DNA from: Paratractidigestivibacter sp963658035
GTDB lineage: Bacteria > Actinomycetota > Coriobacteriia > Coriobacteriales > Atopobiaceae
Length of the DNA: 17,266 nucleotides
Direction of reading: 5' to 3'
NCBI GenBank assembly: GCA_963658035.1
Contig: CAVKOL010000037.1
Coordinates: 1-17,266 of the forward strand
Below are positions 1 through 6,761 of this stretch, piece after piece. The position numbers and the translations under genes are program-made. The notes under the pieces are model-generated. The model saw only the letters and a list, made by a program, of their open reading frames with translations. It did not search any database and was not told the origin of the DNA. The stretch's first letter is position 1, and the number at the start of each line of letters is the position of its first letter.

Positions 1-1
1 C

Positions 2-121
2 TTATCCCGGACTAAAATCGACATTGTCGAGTAGCCGGGCTCCGTCCAGTGACGTTTGCCCAGTTGGCGAAGTGGCACCAGGGGCGGTCTACTCGGTGAA
101 CCCAGTTTTAAACCGGGATAA
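2..121 (+). repeat. Long hairpin repeat, copy A
   Basis: This is the first of four related hairpin elements in the window. The outer arms TTATCCCGG (2-10) and CCGGGATAA (113-121) are perfectly complementary, and the pairing continues inward into a TAAAA/TTTTA segment. An inner stem pairs GAGTAG (29-34) with CTACTC (89-94). The single-stranded centre carries the family core CGTTTGCCCAGTTGG at 53-67. The outer arms differ in sequence from those of the other three copies, while the core is shared. The element could extend left of the window edge. No gene for a transposase or RNA function is attached to this copy. It could be a MITE-like element, a structured RNA or a long transcription-stopping hairpin. 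Confidence 0.75.
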
Positions 122-254
122 ATCAGGCGGGCAACCAATCCGGTCATGGAACGGGCCCAAAACCGCGCCCTGCGCCCGGCTGTGCGAGAATATCCCCATC
201 GCGGGCGCGGCTGAGGGGCCGCCGGCCGCGCAAAACCCAAACGAGAGGAACACC

Positions 255-1439
255 ATGGAGCCTTCGAAGGTCTATTTCTGCGACCTGCACACGCGCCCGG
301 GCGACGGGCTGCCCAACAAGCTCAAGCGCCTGATCCGCGCGGCGGGCATCGACCAGATCGACTTCCAAAACAAGTACGTGGCCATCAAGATGCACCTGGG
401 CGAGCCGGGCAACCTAAGCTTCCTGCGCCCCAACTACGCCCGCGCCGTCGTCGACGTGGTGCGCGAGCTGGGCGGCAAGCCCTTCATCACCGACTGCAAC
501 ACCCTTTACGTGGGCGGACGCAAAAACGCCCTGGACCACCTGGACTCGGCCTACGCCAACGGCTTCAACCCGTTCCAGACCGGCTGCCACACCATCATCG
601 CCGACGGCCTCAAGGGCTCCGACGAGGTCGAGGTCCCCGTCGCGGGCGGCGAGTACGTCAAGGCCGCCAAGATCGGCCGCGCCCTCATGGACGCCGACAT
701 CGTGATCAGCCTCACCCACTTCAAGGGCCACGAGCAGGCCGGCTTTGGCGGCGCCATGAAGAACCTGGGCATGGGCGGCGGCTCTCGTGCGGGCAAGATG
801 GAGCAACACGCCGCAGGTAAACCGAGCGTCGCCGCCCGCCGCTGCGTGGGTTGCCGTCAATGCGAGAAGATCTGCGCGCACGGCGCCTTCTCGTTTGACG
901 AGACGCGCGAAGTCGAACTGGCAAACGGCAAGACCCGCCAGGTCCACGTGGCCACCATCGACCACGATCGCTGCGTGGGCTGCGGCCGCTGCATCGCCAC
1001 CTGCAACCAAGACGCCATCCGCCCCGACTACGACCAGGCCGTCGAGGTCCTCAACTGCAAGATCGCCGAGTACACCAAGGCCATCTGCGACGGCCGGCCG
1101 TGCTTCCACATCAGCCTGGCGATCGATTTGTCCCCCAACTGCGACTGCCACGACGAGAACGACGTCGCCATCGCCCCCGACCTGGGCTTCTTTGCAAGCT
1201 TCGACCCCGTGGCCATCGACCAGGCCTGCGCCGACGCCGTGAACGCCGCCGCGCCCAACCCCGACTCGGAGTACACCCGCATGCGCGCCAAGCTCGAGGC
1301 CGCGGACCAGCTGGACGAGGCCCACGCCCACGACAAGTTCTACGTCACCCACCCCGACGCCGAGTGGCAGTCCTGTATAGCCCACGCCGAGAAGATCGGC
1401 CTGGGCACGCACGAGTACGAGCTGGTCAAGGTGAAGTAA
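255..1439 (+). CDS. DUF362 domain protein with two 4Fe-4S ferredoxin motifs
   Basis: This 394-residue protein matches the DUF362-plus-ferredoxin family, which is cytoplasmic and probably takes part in electron transfer; the reaction is not established. An N-terminal DUF362 region (about 1-190) contains KMHLGEPGN and the glycine-rich GGAMKNLGMGGG. Two 4Fe-4S cluster motifs follow: CVGCRQCEKIC from residue 197 and CVGCGRCIATC from residue 240. A second DUF362 part carries NCDCHDEND, another cysteine-rich motif typical of the family. The start is chosen at ATG 255 because GAGAGGA (243-249) sits just upstream. The reading frame stays open further upstream only because it runs through hairpin repeat A. 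The gene stands alone, convergent with the MarR gene, and ends before a shared terminator. Confidence 0.88.
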   Translation: MEPSKVYFCDLHTRPGDGLPNKLKRLIRAAGIDQIDFQNKYVAIKMHLGEPGNLSFLRPNYARAVVDVVRELGGKPFITDCNTLYVGGRKNALDHLDSAYANGFNPFQTGCHTIIADGLKGSDEVEVPVAGGEYVKAAKIGRALMDADIVISLTHFKGHEQAGFGGAMKNLGMGGGSRAGKMEQHAAGKPSVAARRCVGCRQCEKICAHGAFSFDETREVELANGKTRQVHVATIDHDRCVGCGRCIATCNQDAIRPDYDQAVEVLNCKIAEYTKAICDGRPCFHISLAIDLSPNCDCHDENDVAIAPDLGFFASFDPVAIDQACADAVNAAAPNPDSEYTRMRAKLEAADQLDEAHAHDKFYVTHPDAEWQSCIAHAEKIGLGTHEYELVKVK

Positions 1440-1498
1440 AGAGATAACAAAAGACGTGGCCATGCCCGTCTCGCAAACAAAATATATCAGCAAGGCTA

Positions 1499-1536
1499 TA
1501 AAAAACGCCGCGTCATAAGCGCGGCGTTATTTTTTG
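1499..1536. terminator. Bidirectional Rho-independent terminator
   Basis: A perfect 9-bp stem pairs AACGCCGCG (1504-1512) with CGCGGCGTT (1520-1528) around a 7-nt loop. An A-run lies on the left and a T-run on the right, so it can stop transcription from both directions. It serves the DUF362 gene and the convergent MarR gene. The MarR stop codon lies inside the stem's right edge. Confidence 0.9.
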
Positions 1537-1976
1537 TCCTCTGGGATGACGATTCCCTCGCGGTCGTACGTGATGCTGTAGGCCTTCTCAAGCACGCGGA
1601 TCAGCTCCCGCGTGTCTTCTTCGCCCAGGACCGAGAGGCTATCGGCCAGGTTGCCCACGCCCTCGTCGCGGGTGTCGCGCGAGTGCTGGCGACCTTCCTG
1701 GGTAGCGGTCACAAGCACGCGGCGACCGTCGTTCTTGTCGCTTTCACGTTTGATGTAGCCCTTTGCGGCCAGCGAATCCAGGATGCGCGTCATGCGCGAG
1801 CGGGTGTAACCCAGGCGTTTGGCCAGGTCGGAAGGGTTAAGAGACTCGCCAGTGCGGCAAATGTACGCAAGAACCGGGCCTTCACCCATGGTAAGGCCAT
1901 ACGCACTCGACAAAGAGCCCTTTGCCAGGGCCTTGGAGTACTTGATCAGCTTATTTGCCGCGTCCTCGTAATCCAT
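1527..1976 (-). CDS. MarR-family winged-helix transcriptional regulator
   Basis: This 149-residue protein has the size and layout of a MarR dimer. The helix-turn-helix spans about residues 46-73 (LNPSDLAKRLGYTRSRMTRI), followed by the wing SDKNDGRRVLV (79-89) with the family's conserved D-x-R type motif. The flanking helices would form the dimer interface. Such proteins usually repress a nearby gene and release DNA on binding a small ligand. Neither the ligand nor the target can be read from the sequence. No strong Shine-Dalgarno lies before ATG 1976, so the exact start is less certain. A short palindrome CAACaGTTG at 2027-2035 lies upstream and could be an autoregulatory site, but it is too short to rely on. 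The upstream neighbour encodes a small membrane protein on the same strand. Confidence 0.9.
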   Translation of the reverse strand: MDYEDAANKLIKYSKALAKGSLSSAYGLTMGEGPVLAYICRTGESLNPSDLAKRLGYTRSRMTRILDSLAAKGYIKRESDKNDGRRVLVTATQEGRQHSRDTRDEGVGNLADSLSVLGEEDTRELIRVLEKAYSITYDREGIVIPEDKK

Positions 1977-2086
1977 CGCACGTCTGCCGCGCCCAAAAAC
2001 GCGCCCGCAGATCCTTTCCCGCTACCCAACAGTTGTACGGACTGGCATGTTATCAAAAGTTTGGGACAACGTAAGCCATTTGGTGC

Positions 2087-2458
2087 CTACTCTACGGAAT
2101 CGCCCGAATCCCGGGTCGCCGGGGCCGGGCCGCCCACCGGGGCCGCGCCGCGTGGCGCGCCTGCGCCGTCCTTCCCCTCGACGGCGGCCAAGATCCGCTC
2201 GACGTTCTTCTCGGCGTTGGTGACCCCGATCTTAATAGGAACGGCGAGAAGCACGCCCACTACCAGCAACACCACGCCCACGATGCCCACCGCAAACGGG
2301 CCGCTGCCGTAGATTCCCCACCAGCCGAGAAGAAACCCAACCGTCGCGGCCGAGTACGCCAGGCGCAGCCAAACCTTGATCTTTTGGATGGCCGTCGTCT
2401 GCATGCCCGCCTCTTTGAGCAGGTCGTCCTTGGTCCAGTTGGAGGTGTCAAGCGCCAT
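2087..2458 (-). CDS. Small two-helix membrane protein, function unknown
   Basis: This is a 123-residue protein starting MALDTSNWTKDD. The start at 2458 is preferred because AAGAAGGGG precedes it at good spacing; the frame is open for 31 more residues upstream, but those look like non-coding GC-rich sequence. After a charged N-terminal stretch (DDLLKEAGMQTTAIQKIKVW) come two predicted transmembrane helices, roughly LRLAYSAATVGFLLGWWGIY and AVGIVGVVLLVVGVLLAVPI. A soluble tail rich in Gly, Ala and Pro follows. I do not recognise a named family. It lies on the same strand as the MarR gene, separated from it by 110 nt, and downstream of the PTS terminator. It may be co-transcribed with the MarR gene, but this is not shown. 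Confidence 0.65.
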   Translation of the reverse strand: MALDTSNWTKDDLLKEAGMQTTAIQKIKVWLRLAYSAATVGFLLGWWGIYGSGPFAVGIVGVVLLVVGVLLAVPIKIGVTNAEKNVERILAAVEGKDGAGAPRGAAPVGGPAPATRDSGDSVE

Positions 2459-2521
2459 GGGGTGCCCCTTCTTGCCGTCGTGGCCGCGCGGCCCTCTTGC
2501 CGCCGGCCGACCAACCATAAC

Positions 2522-2567
2522 AAAAAACGCGGGCACGGACGCCCTTGCCATGCGCCCGTGCCCGCGT
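2522..2567 (-). terminator. Rho-independent terminator of the PTS operon
   Basis: A perfect 12-bp stem pairs ACGCGGGCACGG (2527-2538) with CCGTGCCCGCGT (2556-2567) around a 17-nt loop. Read on the minus strand, it is followed at once by a run of T (the A-run 2522-2527 on the plus strand). It lies 65 nt past the IID stop codon. Confidence 0.88.
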
Positions 2568-2631
2568 GAGATGCCGTCGCCTGCGCTTGCCTACCCCGTG
2601 GGGCGGGTGGGCGCGGCGACAGCGCCCAGGC

Positions 2632-3456
2632 TTAGTAGCTCAGAGCCGGGTCGAAGAAGCCAACGAGGACGCCGACAAAAGCAATGACGACCAGGATAAG
2701 CATGGTGACGACCGGGGAGAGCTTCTTCTTGGTCATGAGCCACCAGCAAAGCACGGTGAAGACCATGGACAGAAGCTTGGGGAAAATGCCGTCCAGGGTG
2801 CTCTGGAACGTGGTACCGCCCGGCAGCGTGAGGCTGGGGCTGCAGGAGATGGACACCCACGTGGCGGCAACGGCGCCGATAACCACGGTACCGACCATGA
2901 CGATGGAGTCACGAAGGGCCTGCGCAGTAGGGCCAACCAGGGACTCAACGGCCTTGCCGCCGAGCTGGTAGCCCTGATCGTAGGCGAACTTCATGCCAAA
3001 CCACATGAGCAGGTTCCACACGACGATGTAGAAGATGGCGCCGAGCGGGCTGCCGTCGGTGGAAAGGCCCAGGGCGATGCCCAAAAGGATGGGGATCAAG
3101 GTGCCGACGACCAGCGAGTCGCCAAGGCCGGCGACCGGGCCCATGAGGCCGGCACGGATGCCGTTGATGGCGTCGGAGTCGATGGCCTCGCCGTTGGCGC
3201 GGGCCTCCTCGAGGCCGGCGGTGATGCCGACGACCAGGGCGCCGAGCTGGGGCTCGGTGTTGAAGAAGGCGCTGTAGGTCATGAGCGCGTCCTTCTGCTC
3301 CTCGGGCGTGTCATAGAGCTCCTCGACCAGAGGAAGCATGGAGCAAAGGTAACCAAAGGTCTGCATGTGCTCCTGCGAGAAGCAGGTAAGGTTGCCGTAG
3401 TACCAGTTGCGGAAAGACTTGTTAAGGGCAGCCTTAGAGAGTTTCTTCTCTGCCAT
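2632..3456 (-). CDS. PTS mannose/fructose/sorbose-family IID subunit
   Basis: This 274-residue integral membrane protein of the EIID family works with IIC to carry a sugar across the membrane while IIB phosphorylates it. Family features include the N-terminal FRNWYYGNLTCFSQEHMQTFGY and the AGLMGPVAGLGDSLVVGTLIP segment. A hydrophobic C-terminal half ends in FFDPALSY. The length is normal. The start codon overlaps the IIC stop by one base (TAATG on the minus strand), so the two genes are translationally coupled. The purine-rich codons for the acidic IIC tail provide the ribosome binding site. It is the last gene of the operon and is followed by a strong terminator. The substrate cannot be told from the sequence; mannose, fructose, sorbose, N-acetylgalactosamine and others are used by the family. 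Confidence 0.93.
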   Translation of the reverse strand: MAEKKLSKAALNKSFRNWYYGNLTCFSQEHMQTFGYLCSMLPLVEELYDTPEEQKDALMTYSAFFNTEPQLGALVVGITAGLEEARANGEAIDSDAINGIRAGLMGPVAGLGDSLVVGTLIPILLGIALGLSTDGSPLGAIFYIVVWNLLMWFGMKFAYDQGYQLGGKAVESLVGPTAQALRDSIVMVGTVVIGAVAATWVSISCSPSLTLPGGTTFQSTLDGIFPKLLSMVFTVLCWWLMTKKKLSPVVTMLILVVIAFVGVLVGFFDPALSY

Positions 3457-4319
3457 TAGATGTCCTCCTCCTCTTCATCATCGGCACCGGCTGCGATTGC
3501 GCCTCCGGAAACGTGGATCTTGTCGAGGTCGATCTTCATGGACTCGATCTTGAAGTTGATCAGGGCGAAGAAGCAGCCGATGCCGGCGGCGGCGATCAGG
3601 TTGCAGCCCATGACGGCGGACAAAGTGAAGCCAAAGAAGAACGTCAGGAAGTCGGTGGGCTTGGAGATGACCTGCTTAAGCAGGATTGCGATACCGACGG
3701 TGGGGAGAAGCGAACCAACGGTGAAGAGGGTCTTCATCGCGATGCCGTCCATGGGCATGTAGGTCTTCATGAGGTCGACCATCGTCGCGCCGCCCATGGT
3801 GATGATGAACGTGGGGATGAAGGAGCACAGGATGTGGCCGATCCAAGGCAGGACCATGTCGACCAGGTAGAGCTTGTGCAGGTCGCCCTTCTCGAGCCAC
3901 TTCCAGCCCATGCCCTGCCACACCAGGTTGATGGTGGCGGTGCCGTAGAACAGGACGGTGCCCAGGGTACCAACGGCGGCGCCCAGAGAGGCGGCCAGGC
4001 CGGCGGCCTCGGCAGAGTTGGGGTCGAGGCCCTGGGCGTTAACGGCCAGGATAGCCAGGGGGATGCCGATGTAGGACACCGCGCGGACGTCGGCCGAGAC
4101 GGTGCCGCCGGGGGTAACCAGCGCGATGTAGACGAGCTGGATGGCGGCGCCGATCAGGATACCGGAGCGCACGTCGCCCATGATGAGGCCCACCACGAGG
4201 CCTGCCACCAAAGGACGTCCTAGGGTGTAGTTGCCGAACGAGGTGCCGCCCATGCCAGGCATAGATGCCAGGCAGGCAAACAGACCGAACAGCGCGGCTT
4301 GGAACACGTTGACTGTCAT
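3456..4319 (-). CDS. PTS mannose/fructose/sorbose-family IIC subunit
   Basis: This 287-residue polytopic permease of the EII-Sor (IIC) family forms the sugar channel together with IID. The N-terminal region MPGMGGTSFGNYTLGRPLVAGLVVGLIMGD, with its GRPLVAG and MGD motifs, is typical. So are the IGAAIQLVYIALVTPGGTVSADV stretch and the several glycine-rich hydrophobic helices that follow. The protein ends in an unusual acidic tail (ADDEEEEDI), whose codons also make an AGGAGGAGGA stretch just before the IID start. The start at ATG 4319 is preceded by AAGGAAAGG. A 139-nt spacer containing a GC-rich hairpin separates it from IIB. Confidence 0.93.
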   Translation of the reverse strand: MTVNVFQAALFGLFACLASMPGMGGTSFGNYTLGRPLVAGLVVGLIMGDVRSGILIGAAIQLVYIALVTPGGTVSADVRAVSYIGIPLAILAVNAQGLDPNSAEAAGLAASLGAAVGTLGTVLFYGTATINLVWQGMGWKWLEKGDLHKLYLVDMVLPWIGHILCSFIPTFIITMGGATMVDLMKTYMPMDGIAMKTLFTVGSLLPTVGIAILLKQVISKPTDFLTFFFGFTLSAVMGCNLIAAAGIGCFFALINFKIESMKIDLDKIHVSGGAIAAGADDEEEEDI

Positions 4320-4344
4320 TGCCTTCCTACCTTTCCTTGTCTTG

Positions 4345-4364
4345 GGCCCGCCTCCCTGCGGGCC
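4345..4364 (-). promoter_or_regulatory. Intercistronic hairpin upstream of the IIC gene
   Basis: GGCCCGC (4345-4351) and GCGGGCC (4358-4364) form a perfect 7-bp stem with a 6-nt loop, about 25 nt upstream of the IIC start codon. No T-run follows on the minus strand, so it is unlikely to be a full terminator. It may act on mRNA stability or partial attenuation between the soluble and membrane PTS subunits. This role is inferred. Confidence 0.4.
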
Positions 4365-4458
4365 TAGTTACCTTCTTTGCGCGCGGCCGGGGCCTGGGGC
4401 CGCCGGGCCTACGCGGCGCGGGGCGCGGGGCGCGAGCTGCCTTCCCAGGCAACGCGGC

Positions 4459-4947
4459 CTAGAAGCCAAACTGCCCGCGGAACTTGGGCCACTCGCCGAT
4501 GCTCTTCTCCTTAAGAAGGGCGAACTCGACGGTGAAGCCGGCGTTGGTGATGTCCTCGAAGGCCTGAGCCTCTTCCTGGGTGATGGACTGGTTGTTGCCC
4601 AGCTTGGTGGTGCCGGGGCGGTCGTTGCAGGGACCCACGATGACGCGGTCGATGCCGGGCTTGAAGCCCATGTCGACCAAGATCTTCTTCATGTCCAGCG
4701 GGTTCTTGGTGATCAGGAAGTACTGGTCCTTGGAGTTCAAGACCTTCTCCTGCACCTCCTGGAAGTGCTCGAGGGTCCACACAAAGGTCTTCTTGCCCGA
4801 AGCGGACTTGTAGGCCTGCTTAAGGACGGGGTTGGACGCCGCGGCGTCGTTGACGGCGATCAGGCCGTCGCAGGGGTACTCGAGGGACCAGCGGGTAACG
4901 GTCTGGCCGTGGATCATGCGGTCGTCGATGCGGATAAAAGAAATCAT
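4459..4947 (-). CDS. PTS mannose/fructose/sorbose-family IIB subunit
   Basis: This 162-residue cytoplasmic phosphotransfer protein takes phosphate from IIA and gives it to the incoming sugar. The N-terminal signature MISFIRIDDRMIHGQTV contains the phosphorylated histidine, His13, in the family's R-I-D-D-R-x-I-H-G-Q motif. Later segments (AVNDAAASNPVLKQAY, ITKNPLDMKKIL, TTKLGNNQSIT) also follow the family pattern. The start is placed at ATG 4947, with AAGGAGA upstream. The frame is open for 44 more residues upstream, but those codons belong to the untranslated IIA-IIB spacer. The length fits the family (about 160). Confidence 0.93.
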   Translation of the reverse strand: MISFIRIDDRMIHGQTVTRWSLEYPCDGLIAVNDAAASNPVLKQAYKSASGKKTFVWTLEHFQEVQEKVLNSKDQYFLITKNPLDMKKILVDMGFKPGIDRVIVGPCNDRPGTTKLGNNQSITQEEAQAFEDITNAGFTVEFALLKEKSIGEWPKFRGQFGF

Positions 4948-5041
4948 TGCCTTCTCCTTTGCTTGTCGTCTTGCCTGTTGACGGTGCGTATCGGCGATGT
5001 GCCGAGAAAAGCCTGGTGGGACGGGGCGTCGGGCGGGCGGC

Positions 5042-5473
5042 TTAGATGTCGTCCTCGTCGTCCTCGGCGGGAAGCTCAATCGCGTACTCCATGACGCCGG
5101 CGCGGCCCTCGTCTGCCAGCGAGCCCTTGAGGTCGGCGAGGCTGGCGGTCTGCAGCTCCATCGCGGCGGCCATGGCCATGGGCAGGTTCATGCCGGTGAA
5201 AGCAATGGTGTTGGCGAGAAGACCCTTCTGGGCCAAAACGTTGAGCGTGCAGGTCAAGGGCGAGCCGCCGATGATGTCGGCCAGGACGACAACCTCGTCG
5301 TCTGCGGCGAAATCGGCAACCAGGGCATCGACGTTGGTGGTGAAGACGTCGGCACCCATGCCGTCCTCGAGGCTGGTGGAAAGGACGTCGTCGCGATCGC
5401 CCACGAGCATCTTCAAAACGCTGTGGAGGCCGGGGGCAAAGGTTCCGTGGCTAACGAGCAGAAGATGACGCAT
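5042..5473 (-). CDS. PTS mannose/fructose/sorbose-family IIA subunit
   Basis: This 143-residue cytoplasmic protein of the EIIA-man family accepts phosphate from HPr. The active histidine is His9 in LLLVSHGTFAPGL, matching the family's SHG motif. The VVLADIIGGSPLTCTLNVLA segment is also conserved. The C-terminus is acidic and ends EDDEDDI, similar in style to the tail of the IIC subunit in the same operon. GAAAGGA precedes ATG 5473. It is the first gene of the operon; a 94-nt spacer separates it from IIB. Two palindromic elements upstream are the likely control sites. Confidence 0.93.
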   Translation of the reverse strand: MRHLLLVSHGTFAPGLHSVLKMLVGDRDDVLSTSLEDGMGADVFTTNVDALVADFAADDEVVVLADIIGGSPLTCTLNVLAQKGLLANTIAFTGMNLPMAMAAAMELQTASLADLKGSLADEGRAGVMEYAIELPAEDDEDDI

Positions 5474-5547
5474 GGGATGTCCTTTCTCGCTGGGTTTCTC
5501 GCAAGGTACTGTGGCCGGGCGGGTGCGCCGGCCTTCGTTTCGAGTTG

Positions 5548-5562
5548 ATTGTCACTGGCAAC
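5548..5562. promoter_or_regulatory. Operator-like near-palindrome 1 (PTS/DeoR intergenic region)
   Basis: ATTGTCACTGGCAAC is a near-palindrome that closely matches the centre of a second, longer palindrome starting 36 bp to the right (GTTGTCAGTGGCAAC). Two copies of one site in the divergent region between a DeoR-family gene and a PTS operon suggest repressor binding. The binding protein is inferred. Confidence 0.6.
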
Positions 5563-5577
5563 TATCCCGATGGAAAA

Positions 5578-5604
5578 CAGTTTGTTGTCAGTGGCAACAA
5601 ACTG
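5578..5604. promoter_or_regulatory. Operator-like 27-bp palindrome 2 (PTS/DeoR intergenic region)
   Basis: This 27-bp inverted repeat runs CAGTTTGTTG (5578-5587) to CAACAAACTG (5595-5604), with the near-symmetric centre TCAGTGG. All ten outer base pairs match. It contains the same 15-bp motif seen at 5548-5562. Its position between PTS IIA and the DeoR-family gene makes it the best candidate for the main operator. It could also form a hairpin in the PTS leader RNA if transcription starts upstream of it on the minus strand. Confidence 0.65.
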
Positions 5605-5813
5605 TCGGCGAGCGGTAGTTAACAGTATCAACCTTATGTTAGGCACCATCATTATTCGTAGCGGTTTAGGCCGTTTTCCTGGGCCTTTCGTGTTTGGTCT
5701 TACTTTGTACGATTGCATCTTATTTTGCCGCTCAGCGGTTATTGTTTCGTATTGAGTCGGGCTGGGCGCAACTTGTGCGTATACTCTTTTCGCAGCCGAG
5801 CGAGAGGAAAACG

Positions 5814-6569
5814 ATGTTTCTCGAAGAGCGCCAGCAAAGAATCGTCAAGCTTTTGGAGACCAACGGGCGCGTGACCGTTGGCGACCTGGCAAAGCGTTTT
5901 GATGTGACCGAGGACTGCATCCGCAAGGATTTGAAGCAGCTCGCAAACGAGGGCAAGTGCAAGCGCGTGTATGGCGGGGCGACGGCGCTTCAGGCCACGC
6001 CCGAGCCCAACGTCGTCGACCGCATTGGCACGATGGTGCCGCAAAAGCGCGCGATCGCCGCCAAGGCGGTCGAGCTCATTCGGCCCGAGTCGACGGTGTT
6101 CTTGGACATCTCTACCACTAACTTGTTCTTGGCGCAGCTCATCGCCGAGCGGCAGATCTGCTGCAACGTAGTCTCGACGATGATCGGCGTGCTTAAGGCG
6201 CTGGCAAAGAGCCCCGAGGTCACGGCCCTGTGCCCCGGCGGGATCTTGCGCATGGGATACGACGGCTTTGTGGGCGGCTCGTGCGTGGCGGCGCTGGAGA
6301 ACTACCGCTTTGACCTGTCGTTTATGGGTTGCTATGGCGTGGACCCGGCCACGCAGGAAATCACGACGCACGCGCCCGAGGACGGCATCGTCAAGCAGGC
6401 TGTGGTCGCGCGCACCAAGCAAAACTACCTGGTGGCCGAGTCGCGCAAGCTGGTGAGCTTTGGCAGCTACCGCTACGCCGATTTCGACGACTTCGAGGCC
6501 CTTATCTGCGACGACGAAAGCCCCGAGGGCATCGCCGCGGTACGCAAATCTGGCTTGAAAGTGCTTTAG
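5814..6569 (+). CDS. DeoR-family transcriptional regulator (probable PTS operon repressor)
   Basis: This 251-residue protein has an N-terminal DeoR helix-turn-helix (about 5-57: RQQRIVKLLETNGRVTVGDL, then KRFDVTEDCIRKDLKQL and the RVYGGA end motif). A DeoRC sugar-phosphate-sensing domain follows, from QKRAIAAKAVELI (about 77) to the end. Such proteins usually repress sugar operons until a phosphorylated sugar binds. The start is placed at ATG 5814 because GAGAGGA lies at 5802-5808; the 40 extra upstream residues in the open frame are not protein-like. A TATACT -10-like hexamer is at 5780-5785, without a clear -35. It diverges from the PTS operon, which is the likely target. The gene ends 16 bp before hairpin repeat B. 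Confidence 0.9.
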   Translation: MFLEERQQRIVKLLETNGRVTVGDLAKRFDVTEDCIRKDLKQLANEGKCKRVYGGATALQATPEPNVVDRIGTMVPQKRAIAAKAVELIRPESTVFLDISTTNLFLAQLIAERQICCNVVSTMIGVLKALAKSPEVTALCPGGILRMGYDGFVGGSCVAALENYRFDLSFMGCYGVDPATQEITTHAPEDGIVKQAVVARTKQNYLVAESRKLVSFGSYRYADFDDFEALICDDESPEGIAAVRKSGLKVL

Positions 6570-6584
6570 GCGGGCTCGCGAACA

Positions 6585-6728
6585 AACTGGCGCGACTTTT
6601 CTTGGTTTAAATCGCAACCTGGCAAGTAGCCGGGGCGGGTTTTGCCGCGTTTGCCCAGTTGGGCTTGAAGCAAAAGCCGTTGGCTACTTTGCCTAACCCG
6701 ATTTAAACCAAGAAAAGTCGCGCCAGTT
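6585..6728 (+). repeat. Long hairpin repeat, copy B
   Basis: This is the best-formed copy. The arms 6585-6614 and 6699-6728 are perfect 30-nt inverted repeats, beginning AACTGGCGCGACTT and ending TTTAAATCG. An inner stem pairs GGCAAGTAGCC (6621-6631) with GGCTACTTTGCC (6682-6693), with one bulged base. The family core CGTTTGCCCAGTTGG is at 6648-6662. The element fills the space between the convergent DeoR and MFS genes and may stop transcription from both, although no T-run directly follows the stem. The GCGCGACTT part of the arm is shared with copies C and D, while the rest of the arm differs. Confidence 0.85.
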
Positions 6729-6761
6729 GTTTTGGAGACGCAAAAAAGGGCCGCCGGGCGC

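Noticed and set aside
24..254. N-terminal extension of the DUF362 protein by 77 residues
   Set aside because: The extension runs through hairpin repeat A and a ribosome binding site stands right before ATG 255.
5694..5813. 40-residue N-terminal extension of the DeoR-family protein
   Set aside because: The start at 5814 has a good ribosome binding site and gives the standard DeoR N-terminus; the upstream part covers the probable promoter.
6742..6761. Rho-independent terminator directly after the MFS gene
   Set aside because: A T-run is present on the minus strand, but the GC-rich stretch before it does not form more than a 3-4 bp stem.
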